NCBI GenBank assembly: GCA_021784975.1
Contig: JAJYGU010000327.1
Location: 1-7,814 of the forward strand
Source of the DNA: Planctomycetota bacterium
GTDB lineage: Bacteria > Planctomycetota > Planctomycetia > Pirellulales > Thermoguttaceae
Direction of reading: 5' to 3'
Length of the DNA stretch: 7,814 bases
The position numbers were made by a program, and so were the translations under genes. Position 1 is the stretch's first letter. Each line of letters begins with the position of its first letter. The notes under the pieces are model-generated. The model worked only from the letters and a program-made list of their open reading frames with translations. It searched no databases and was not told the DNA's origin. Below are positions 1-6,117 of this stretch, piece by piece.

Positions 1-1242
1 CTGCAACGACTTCCCGCAGCAACTGCTCGACTCGGGAAAGGCCCAGGCGCCGGAGTAGAGGCCGCCCGCCGAGTTCGGATCGACGCCGGCCCTGGCAAAG
101 AACAGCGATAGGATGTTTCGCACGTCGCTCCGCCATTGGGGAAAGATCGTCTGCCGGTTCATCATGTACTGCGCCGCCATGTTCGGCACCGTACAGCAAT
201 TGGTTTGATTCTCCCAGTCCCAGAAATGGTGGCCCCAGGTCGGGTCTTGGCTCCACTGGGGAAGCAGCGTTTCGCGGAGGTAACGCTCGCCGGCCGCGCG
301 CGCCTTGACCAGGGCGTCGCCGCGGCCGCGATGGCCGAGCCCGATCACGTCGTCGAGGAACTGAAGAACCAGAGCAACGCCGCCGGTCATCCGCGTGCCC
401 CAGCCTACGTCCTTCGGATTGGCGTAGCGGTCCCAGGGCGGCGCGGTGGGCCGAAGATCGCAATGCTCCGCCAACAGGTCGGCCCAGCGTTTGACCGCCT
501 CAAGATAACGTTGATTGCCGGTGAGCTGGTAGGCCGACACCAGACCGGAGCCAACCCATGCGGCCACGTCCAATTGGATGAAGCCGTGCGGATCGGCCTG
601 GCCGTAGGACCTGCCTTTCGTCGGACAACTAACGAAGAACCCGGGCCAGGGGTGGTCGGCCGGCGTCTGGCAATAGCCGAGCACGTACTCCGCGGTCAAG
701 TCGATGATTCCAAGGGCGGCCGGGTCCCCGGTATAGCGGTAGTAGCTCACCATTCCCGTCAGCAAGCTAGCCGACCGCTGCCCCACGTCGCCGTTGTCCC
801 ACGGTTTCTGATGGGGATCGATGACAATGGTCCCGTCGGGTTTGATGCTCCAATGTCCGTTGAACACGAAATGTGGGGCCGCCATGACGGCCAAAGGGGG
901 CTCGGCCCACGGGTAGCGCTTGAGCGTCTCGGCCGCCACCCGCAGGCGGAAGTCGCACTGGCCGTTTTGTCCCTTGTACCAAGGGGCAATGACGCCGTAA
1001 CGATCCTCGACAACCGGATGAGCGAAATAGCGCCGCACGGGGCGTGCCCCACTTTCGGCGGCAATCGCCGGGGCAGTCAGAACGCCCACCAATAGCCCGG
1101 CATAGAGCGGCATTCTTGCCAGCTTAGCGGCCGTCCAAGAACAAGTTGGGGACTGTCCCAATTTTCGTCCGACGAAAATGGGACTGTCCCCTTGGCAAAA
1201 GTGGAAATTGTTGCTGGACGGCCGCTTATAGCTTCGATTCAT
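1..1242 (-). CDS. Secreted alpha/alpha-toroid-like protein, probable carbohydrate-active enzyme (partial, 3' end off window)
   Basis: An open frame runs from ATG at 1242 through position 1 without a stop, giving 414 visible residues. I chose this start because TGAGGA sits 8 nt upstream, overlapping the stop of the preceding gene. Residues 44-62 form a hydrophobic signal-peptide core ending in AIAA, so the product is probably exported. Residues 7-40 are encoded by an inserted palindromic element. The mature part has repeated amphipathic helices with aromatic and glycine-rich turns (for example YYRYTGDPAALG and AYQLTGNQRYLEAVKRWADLL), typical of six-hairpin glycosidase-like folds. Paired cysteines occur at 349-350 (NCCTVPN) and 408-409 (SSCCGKS); GH127-type enzymes also use a Cys pair to bind metal, but I cannot place the protein in that family. 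It may act on the polymer or oligosaccharide that feeds the operon. The exact family and reaction are unknown. ATG 1113 is an alternative start. Confidence 0.7.
   Translation of the reverse strand, partial: MNRSYKRPSSNNFHFCQGDSPIFVGRKLGQSPTCSWTAAKLARMPLYAGLLVGVLTAPAIAAESGARPVRRYFAHPVVEDRYGVIAPWYKGQNGQCDFRLRVAAETLKRYPWAEPPLAVMAAPHFVFNGHWSIKPDGTIVIDPHQKPWDNGDVGQRSASLLTGMVSYYRYTGDPAALGIIDLTAEYVLGYCQTPADHPWPGFFVSCPTKGRSYGQADPHGFIQLDVAAWVGSGLVSAYQLTGNQRYLEAVKRWADLLAEHCDLRPTAPPWDRYANPKDVGWGTRMTGGVALVLQFLDDVIGLGHRGRGDALVKARAAGERYLRETLLPQWSQDPTWGHHFWDWENQTNCCTVPNMAAQYMMNRQTIFPQWRSDVRNILSLFFARAGVDPNSAGGLYSGAWAFPESSSCCGKSLQ
1122..1228. repeat. Nested palindromic REP/MITE-like element with 5-bp flanking direct repeat
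   Basis: The sequence shows GCTTA at 1122-1126 and again at 1224-1228, exactly 102 bp apart. Between them is an outer inverted repeat: the 12-bp arm 1126-1137 is perfectly complementary to 1215-1226, and after two mismatches pairing resumes over 5 bp (1140-1144 with 1208-1212). A second, independent palindrome fills the centre (1148-1191). The direct repeat partly overlaps the outer arms, so the exact element ends are ambiguous by a few bases. The unit lies inside the coding frame of the secreted protein and is divisible by three. No transposase is encoded in it, so any movement would need one in trans. Calling it an insertion is an inference from the symmetry and the restored signal peptide. 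Confidence 0.75.
1148..1191. repeat. Inner near-perfect palindrome with GGGACTGTCCC motifs
   Basis: The centre is a 9-bp stem (1161-1169 with 1171-1179) around one base at 1170. It is flanked on each side by the 11-bp near-palindrome GGGACTGTCCC (1149-1159 and 1180-1190). The arms pair out to 1148/1191, with a single bulged A at 1160 and a T-T mismatch at 1154/1185. As RNA or extruded single-stranded DNA this would form a very stable hairpin (the minimal centre would open into a small loop). There is no T-tract on the transcribed strand after it, so it does not look like an intrinsic terminator. Extended imperfect palindromes with repeated boxes are typical of REP sequences mobilised by REP-associated tyrosine transposases, but membership in such a family is inferred. 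Confidence 0.75.
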
Positions 1243-1250
1243 GGTCTTGT

Positions 1251-1256
1251 TCCTCA
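1251..1256 (-). promoter_or_regulatory. Ribosome binding site TGAGGA for the secreted protein gene
   Basis: TGAGGA lies 8 nt before ATG 1242, and its TGA is the stop codon of the amidohydrolase gene. This stop-embedded Shine-Dalgarno sequence decides the start at 1242 rather than the internal ATG at 1113, which has only a weak purine stretch before it. Confidence 0.7.
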
Positions 1257-2330
1257 ATGCTGGGGAGAATCGCAGGTGGTAATCGACTCGATTAACCGAT
1301 GCGCGTTGCCATGCATGATGGCTTCCACCTGTTCGGGTCCCATGCTCGCCCGTTGACAGGCCTGTTTGAGCGCGCCTAGGGCCTCGTACATGTACAGGGT
1401 ATAGCCGGCCTCGACTTCGGGCGGTTCGCGGTGACGGTTGAAATAGAACGGGTAGTTGGTGCGATTGAGATAGCCGTCAGCCGACCATTGGCGCCGGCCC
1501 CGCATATAGAAAATCGGGTTGTCGGTGCCATACAACAGCCGCTTGGGACCCAGCACGTTCAGGGCAAGGTGCAAGACGTCAGGATTCATTACCGCGGAGA
1601 TGTCGAAAAAAAGGCCTTTGTCGTCGGCAAGCTGCGGCAGCGCCTGTTGGGCTTGCGGCAGCAGGTAACAGCGTCCCAAATGCGCAATCACCAGCACGAC
1701 CTTGGGATACCGTCGCCGAATCTGGCGGATTTCCGCGATATTATCCGGGTGCCCCAATCGCTTGGACCTCGGCACGTGCAGCGTCACCCAGGCGCGGCGA
1801 TCGTTCAGCAGCTCCAACTGACGGTGCGGCAAGAAGTCGAAGATGCTCGCCTCCAAATATCGGTCGCGGCTCGTCGGGTCGGGGCCAATCAAGGCGTAGT
1901 AGGGTTTGACACCGACGACCCACGGTTGATCCAATTCCTCCGCCAATCGCTCCACCGACCATTGGGGTCGCACCACCGCCAACCGATACCATCCGCGCCG
2001 GGCACACTCTTCTTGCAGATTCGATCCGCTGCCCTCAATGTCATATTCCGGAAGCGGCATCCCAAAGGTCAAACATGAGACCTTGCGGCCGGGAAACACC
2101 AGTTCGTAGCAACGTTGGGCATCGGCAGCCGCAATCGGTTCGCAAACCTCGTTGGACCAATGTTGCCGCCGCTTTTCTTCGCTGAGCGCTTCCAAGCGGT
2201 ATCGCGGCTCGTCGATATGCGTGTGAGCGTCAAAAATGTGTTCCGGCAGCCAAGGCTCAAGGTGTTCGAGCCAAAAGGCTCGATCAACATCATTGTACTG
2301 CCAAACATAGTATAGCGGGATCGGGTTCAT
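1254..2330 (-). CDS. Amidohydrolase-2 family metal-dependent hydrolase
   Basis: A 358-residue protein with a TIM-barrel amidohydrolase signature. DAHTHID at 34-40 supplies the HxH pair (H36, H38) at the end of the first strand. GVKPYY carries K142, TLHVPR carries H185, IAHLGR carries H217, and YGTDNP carries the late-strand D270. These match the metal-binding and catalytic positions of the amidohydrolase-2 (PF04909-type) family, which includes lactonases, decarboxylases and other C-O/C-C hydrolases. A cytoplasmic location is likely because no signal peptide is seen. The start ATG overlaps the kinase stop as ATGA and has no clear Shine-Dalgarno sequence, so it is probably made by translational coupling. 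In this operon it might open a sugar lactone or process a related side product, but the substrate cannot be deduced. The first 33 residues (rich in W and Y, PLYYVWQYNDVDRAFWLEHL) precede the barrel and are unassigned. Confidence 0.85.
   Translation of the reverse strand: MNPIPLYYVWQYNDVDRAFWLEHLEPWLPEHIFDAHTHIDEPRYRLEALSEEKRRQHWSNEVCEPIAAADAQRCYELVFPGRKVSCLTFGMPLPEYDIEGSGSNLQEECARRGWYRLAVVRPQWSVERLAEELDQPWVVGVKPYYALIGPDPTSRDRYLEASIFDFLPHRQLELLNDRRAWVTLHVPRSKRLGHPDNIAEIRQIRRRYPKVVLVIAHLGRCYLLPQAQQALPQLADDKGLFFDISAVMNPDVLHLALNVLGPKRLLYGTDNPIFYMRGRRQWSADGYLNRTNYPFYFNRHREPPEVEAGYTLYMYEALGALKQACQRASMGPEQVEAIMHGNAHRLIESITTCDSPQH
2327..2330 (-). promoter_or_regulatory. ATGA stop/start overlap coupling kinase and amidohydrolase
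   Basis: The kinase stop TGA (2329-2327) overlaps the amidohydrolase start ATG (2330-2328). The 20 bases upstream contain no convincing Shine-Dalgarno sequence, so reinitiation by terminating ribosomes is the likely way the downstream gene is translated. Confidence 0.8.
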
Positions 2331-3850
2331 GGGGGACTGTGCGGAATTGTCTGTCGCTCGGGAGTATCGAAGGGGACGGTTCTGCCATGTTCAGCGGCGA
2401 AGGGCTGCAGGTATCGTTCCAGCAGCCGCTGGTAGCCATCTCGATCGGGACCGGGATGGAACGTGGCTGTAATCGAGGGGCATTGGTCGGCCAGTTGAGC
2501 TAGATCGGCGTCCTTTTCCACCAAGGCTTGGGCGACGACGGCGGCCCCGAGGGCGCTAGTATCGAACGCTTCGATACAGACTACGGGCTGGCCGGTCACG
2601 TCCGCGATGATTTGCGGCGTCTGGCGACTTGCCGCCGCGCGGCCGCACATCGTTAAACGGCGAACGGGGATGCCGGCTTCGACCAACAGCGTTAGGTGCC
2701 GAGCTAGCTCGCAGGCCAGCCCCTCCACCACCGCCCTGAGCAGGTGGCTGGGCCCATGCGACAGCGTAATGCCGGCAATGCGGCCCCCCGGTTGACAAGC
2801 ACCAAGCGCCTCGTCGCCGTCAGTGCCCGCACTGGCGGCCAGCAGCGGCCAAAAGCATAGTCCCTGGCTGCCGGGCGGCGACTCGGCCAACCACCGATCG
2901 ACCGCATCGGTCGACGCCGCGCCGCGGCCGAGGATGCCCAACATCCACTGGATGGCCGCCCCGCCGTTTCGCATCGAGAGCATCTGGCCGTAAAGTCCCG
3001 ACACCGGATGGGGACAGACGAAGGCGTTTGGAGTAACGGGAGGCTTCAGGCGGGTACCGATGGCTAACAAGACCCACGCCGTGCCGGCGCCGAACGTCAC
3101 ATCCCCCTCATGGACGGCACCGGCGCCGAGCGACACCGCATATTGATCGTGAATGGCCGGTGAAACCGGAATGCCCCTTCGCAGGCCCGTTCGCCGGCTT
3201 GCCTCCTCGGTGAGCCCTCCCGCCGGCGTGGTGGCCGGAAGCAACGCGGCCAACTGGTCTTCGCGGATCTGCAAGCGGACCAGCAGTTCTGGGTCGGCGC
3301 GACCAAGCCACGGATTGTAGAGCATGCCGATGGCCAGGGAGGTGGGGTCGTGGGCACGGCGTCCACAAAGCCGACCCACCATCACATCGCCGACAAAACC
3401 GATCGAATCGGCGGCCGCGACCACCTCGGGCAATTCCGCTCGCAGTCGCAAGAGCTGTCCGATCGTCATCGTGCTGGAGTGGCAGCCGATGTGGCTGGCG
3501 AAAAAATCACCGCCCAACTCCCGCATGATCTTCTGGTCGAACGGTCGGCCGCGGCCGTCCAGCCAGCTTATCACCCGGCCCATCGGTTGCTGCTGTGCAT
3601 CGAGCAATTGCAGCGCCCCGCCCTGGCTGGAAACGCCGACCGAGCGAATCGCTCCCGTATCCAGTTGACGGCCAATCTGGCGGACAACATCGCAGGTGGC
3701 GTCCCAAATCTGCTCGATGTCTTGCTCGATGCCGCCGTCGGGCGTAAGAAAGCGGTCCACCGGCGCCGAACCGGTGGCGACCACCCGCCGCCGGTCGTCC
3801 ATGACCACCGCCTTGACGTTCGTTGTGCCCAAATCGAAGCCCAAATACAT
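2327..3850 (-). CDS. FGGY-family carbohydrate kinase
   Basis: A 507-residue protein, the normal length for FGGY sugar kinases, which transfer the ATP gamma-phosphate to a ketose or polyol. The N-terminal ATPase phosphate loop is DLGTTNVKAVVMDD at 6-19. The mid-region HDQYAVSLGAG contains the probable catalytic base D235, followed by TFGAGTAW (252-259), the second phosphate-binding turn. The C-terminal domain carries CGRAAASRQTPQIIADVTG (402-420), which corresponds to the adenosine-binding segment usually seen as CGGAAKS-LWPQI-ADVTG, with several positions changed. The frame is open upstream to 4105, but that part overlaps the isomerase; the start at 3850 gives the conserved N-terminus directly and lies 2 nt after the isomerase stop. 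The probable substrate is the ketose made by the upstream isomerase. Xylulokinase-, rhamnulokinase- and fuculokinase-like members cannot be told apart here. Confidence 0.92.
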   Translation of the reverse strand: MYLGFDLGTTNVKAVVMDDRRRVVATGSAPVDRFLTPDGGIEQDIEQIWDATCDVVRQIGRQLDTGAIRSVGVSSQGGALQLLDAQQQPMGRVISWLDGRGRPFDQKIMRELGGDFFASHIGCHSSTMTIGQLLRLRAELPEVVAAADSIGFVGDVMVGRLCGRRAHDPTSLAIGMLYNPWLGRADPELLVRLQIREDQLAALLPATTPAGGLTEEASRRTGLRRGIPVSPAIHDQYAVSLGAGAVHEGDVTFGAGTAWVLLAIGTRLKPPVTPNAFVCPHPVSGLYGQMLSMRNGGAAIQWMLGILGRGAASTDAVDRWLAESPPGSQGLCFWPLLAASAGTDGDEALGACQPGGRIAGITLSHGPSHLLRAVVEGLACELARHLTLLVEAGIPVRRLTMCGRAAASRQTPQIIADVTGQPVVCIEAFDTSALGAAVVAQALVEKDADLAQLADQCPSITATFHPGPDRDGYQRLLERYLQPFAAEHGRTVPFDTPERQTIPHSPP

Positions 3851-3852
3851 GT

Positions 3853-5262
3853 CTATATCTCGCAGTAGTCTGCATCCAGCAAGGCGGCGGCCAGCCTCAA
3901 ACGGCTGCGAGCGTCGCCCGGACAAATCGCGTGATGATGCGGCCCACCGGCCCGTGCATAGGCCGTCAGCCAGTCGCGGATGTTCGGCTCGCTCTTGACC
4001 CTGCAATGGGGAACGTCCAAGCCCGGAATCGGACCAAAATCGTCGATCGTCATGCGGCTGACGATCAGCCGCCAGCGACCTTGGGGGCCAAGAGTCAGGG
4101 CACACAAGGTCGCCGGCCCCGGCTGAAAATTGACCACCAACACAAGCTGCCGGCCGCGAGTGCGGGTGATGGGAATTTTACGGGCGACCAAGGGAATTTT
4201 GCGGTCCTGGCGGGCCAAGGCCACGTTGGCCTCGCCCATGTGGCTCAAGAGGACGGCGTTGCCGGCAAAATCGACGGTGAAAATTTCACTGAAACTCGCC
4301 GGGCCGCACAAGCGGTTAAGAAACCATGTGCCCGCCGCTCCCACCAGGTCCCCTTCGCCGGCGAACCCGATACCATCGGCCATCATCCGGCTGACCGCCA
4401 CAAACGGCAGTGTCTCGGTCTGTTCGTCCTCACCCAACGCCATGAACTGGAAACTGATCGCGTTCAAGCGACGATCGGCGACGACCGAACGCAACGCCAA
4501 CTCCGCGCGAGCGGCGGCAGCCAAATCGGCCTCCGTCAGATCGGCGGCCAGCGCGTACGATTGACGGTATTCTTCCTGGAGGCGCTCGACGGCTTGTTGG
4601 GGGATGTCGGCAGCCCGGCGGTTGTGCTCCGCAACCGAGAGCGACTCCCAGCAGCAACCCAAACTGGCCGCCAACTGGCTGGTATCCACCGCGAAATCGC
4701 CCATGCCGGGAAACGGGTAGCCCATCAGCCCCAGTCGGCACCGCCGCAAACCTGCCACCGTGGCCGCCGCGGCGAACAAATCCTCTTGTTCTTGCAGCCC
4801 AGCGGGGTCGTTCCTGTGCGAAGTAACATAGTGGAACGGCACGCCGCTCCGCAAGAGCACGTTGGCCAGGTCCTGAGTCCCGTGAACGCCGTGATTGGCC
4901 AACATGGCATCCGTCGAGAAACCTTGCTCGATCGCCCACAGTTCCTGAGTATTCCAGACCACGATCGGTAATCGGGTCGAGCGAAGCGGGTGAAGTGCGA
5001 TTTGGCTTGGCGAATAGGTCAGCAACAACACCAGAACCGCGTCCGCGCCGGCTGCCTCGAAGCCGCGGACCTTGGTCTCGACATCCTCTCGCCGGTAAAC
5101 CGCCCCATCGAAAAGGACATCCGCCGATTTTTGCAGCAGTGGCAACAATTGCCCGCGAACCCAGTGCTCGCGCTGCCGCCGCAGATTGGGCGCCAGGGTT
5201 TCGTAGAGCTCGAGGGTCAGCGCCAACAACCCGACCTTCGGACGTAAGGGTAGTTGCGTCAC
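3853..5262 (-). CDS. L-fucose/L-arabinose isomerase-like protein
   Basis: A 469-residue protein resembling the AraA/FucI superfamily of Mn-dependent aldose-ketose isomerases. Visible signatures are: a Rossmann-like N-terminal segment (KVGLLALTLELYETLAP, 9-25); LLLTYSPS (79-86); NHGVHGTQDLANVLLRSG (123-140); GFAGEGDLVGA (299-309) with E303; FSEIFTVDFAG (324-334) with E326; LSHMGEAN with H341; and GGPHHHAIC near the end with H442-H444. The two acidic residues and two histidine sites are spaced as in L-arabinose isomerase, where two Glu and two His form the metal and catalytic site. It probably converts an aldose (pentose or deoxyhexose) into the ketose for the kinase that starts 2 nt later. The start is GTG at 5262, chosen because TGAGGGG lies 5 nt upstream. 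True specificity is unknown, since this branch is divergent from both characterised isomerases. Confidence 0.85.
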   Translation of the reverse strand: MTQLPLRPKVGLLALTLELYETLAPNLRRQREHWVRGQLLPLLQKSADVLFDGAVYRREDVETKVRGFEAAGADAVLVLLLTYSPSQIALHPLRSTRLPIVVWNTQELWAIEQGFSTDAMLANHGVHGTQDLANVLLRSGVPFHYVTSHRNDPAGLQEQEDLFAAAATVAGLRRCRLGLMGYPFPGMGDFAVDTSQLAASLGCCWESLSVAEHNRRAADIPQQAVERLQEEYRQSYALAADLTEADLAAAARAELALRSVVADRRLNAISFQFMALGEDEQTETLPFVAVSRMMADGIGFAGEGDLVGAAGTWFLNRLCGPASFSEIFTVDFAGNAVLLSHMGEANVALARQDRKIPLVARKIPITRTRGRQLVLVVNFQPGPATLCALTLGPQGRWRLIVSRMTIDDFGPIPGLDVPHCRVKSEPNIRDWLTAYARAGGPHHHAICPGDARSRLRLAAALLDADYCEI

Positions 5263-5267
5263 GGTTG

Positions 5268-5274
5268 CCCCTCA
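5268..5274 (-). promoter_or_regulatory. Ribosome binding site TGAGGGG for the isomerase
   Basis: TGAGGGG ends 5 nt before the GTG start at 5262, and its TGA is the aldolase stop codon. The same stop-embedded arrangement is used before the secreted protein gene, and it supports the non-ATG start. Confidence 0.75.
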
Positions 5275-6081
5275 GACCAACTTATGCCGCTCGGCTGCCT
5301 CTTCCGGCAGGGCGTCGTTTCTGACCACTTCGCATAGCGCAGCCTGAAACCCCAAGGGATCGGCCACCTGAATCGCATTGCGTCCAAAGACCACCCCGGC
5401 GGCGCCCGCATGAATCTCCGCGGCCGCCAGTTTCAGGGCGTCCAAAGGCGTGGCCAGCCGCTCCGCCCCCAGCCCCAATATGGGAACGGGGCACGTGCCG
5501 GTCACCTGGGCGAAATCGACCGTGTGGAAGGTCTTGATCAGGTCCGCCCCCAGTTCCGCGGCGATCCGCGCGCCGATTCGCACATCCTCGTGCAATTGGC
5601 GCGGGGTCATGTCGAGATGCCCGGTGGGAAAATACTCTCCGATGACCGGAATGCCCAGCCGATGCGCCTGGGCCGTCAGCCTGCAAAACACCTCGACATT
5701 TCTTGCGTCGCGTTCTTCGTTGCCGGTCTGAAGCGTCAGCGAGACCAGGGCAATGTCCATCCCTTCCCGCAGAGCGTCTTCCACTTTGTAGCCGTAGACG
5801 CTCGTCGCCTGGCGATAGTTCCAATGGAAGCAATAGACCGTGTTCCAATTCAGCCGCACGGCAGCCAAGGGGCGTTTGGGGCCAGCGAAGATGCGGTTGC
5901 AGTGACGCAACATGCCGGGCGCCAGCAGCACCGCATCCACCAGCGGATTGATCTTCGCGGCCGTGGCCGGCAGATCCTCCATGGCCGGGATCGGCCCGTC
6001 GAACATGCCGTGGTCGATGGCCACGACCACCGTCCGGCCGTTGCCCAGCAGTCGCTTCAATCGAATTTCGCGTCCGTCCAC
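5272..6081 (-). CDS. Class I (Schiff-base) aldolase, DeoC/LacD/archaeal FBPA family
   Basis: A 269-residue protein with the TIM-barrel class I aldolase pattern shared by archaeal-type fructose-bisphosphate aldolase, LsrF, YihT and LacD. AIDHGMFDGP (21-30) holds the conserved Asp-His (D23, H24). GEYFPTG (148-154) places Y150 where archaeal enzymes carry the general-acid Tyr. ADLIKTFH (179-186) gives K183, the probable Schiff-base lysine. GVVFGRNAIQ (229-238) is the phosphate-binding loop. It probably splits the ketose phosphate made by the neighbouring isomerase and kinase. The start is GTG at 6081 with AGGAGA 9 nt upstream. The 36-nt gap to the symporter stop is the largest gap in the window. 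LsrF-like thiolase or bisphosphate aldolase activities remain possible, since family membership alone does not fix the substrate. Confidence 0.88.
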   Translation of the reverse strand: MDGREIRLKRLLGNGRTVVVAIDHGMFDGPIPAMEDLPATAAKINPLVDAVLLAPGMLRHCNRIFAGPKRPLAAVRLNWNTVYCFHWNYRQATSVYGYKVEDALREGMDIALVSLTLQTGNEERDARNVEVFCRLTAQAHRLGIPVIGEYFPTGHLDMTPRQLHEDVRIGARIAAELGADLIKTFHTVDFAQVTGTCPVPILGLGAERLATPLDALKLAAAEIHAGAAGVVFGRNAIQVADPLGFQAALCEVVRNDALPEEAAERHKLV

Positions 6082-6090
6082 AGTGTAGTA

Positions 6091-6096
6091 TCTCCT
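6091..6096 (-). promoter_or_regulatory. Ribosome binding site AGGAGA for the aldolase
   Basis: AGGAGA lies 9 nt before GTG 6081 in the 36-nt gap after the symporter stop. It is the strongest Shine-Dalgarno sequence in the window and fixes the GTG start. A high aldolase translation rate relative to the symporter would fit. Confidence 0.7.
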
Positions 6097-6117
6097 GTTA
6101 AGGTTCAGTCACGGGAA

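Noticed and set aside
136..1095. Long plus-strand open frame of 319 codons
   Set aside because: It is antisense to the secreted protein frame, which has a signal peptide, helix-repeat character and a ribosome binding site. The plus-strand translation is low-complexity, rich in R, G and P, as expected for a GC-rich shadow.
1148..1191. Intrinsic terminator after the amidohydrolase
   Set aside because: The hairpin is stable but lies inside an open coding frame and has no T-rich tract following it on the transcribed strand.
3851..4105. N-terminal extension of the kinase frame up to 4105
   Set aside because: The extension is out-of-frame overlap with the isomerase C-terminus. The conserved FGGY start (MYLGFDLGTT) begins at 3850, two bases after the isomerase stop.
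3823..4971. Plus-strand open frame of 382 codons opposite the isomerase
   Set aside because: It overlaps conserved isomerase and kinase coding sequence on the other strand, and its translation shows no recognisable motif.
2327..6081. AI-2 (Lsr) signal-processing operon, because LsrK is an FGGY kinase and LsrF a class I aldolase relative
   Set aside because: An AraA/FucI-like isomerase and an SSS transporter are present, while LsrB/ACD transporter or LsrG/R-like genes are not. Sugar catabolism explains the set better.
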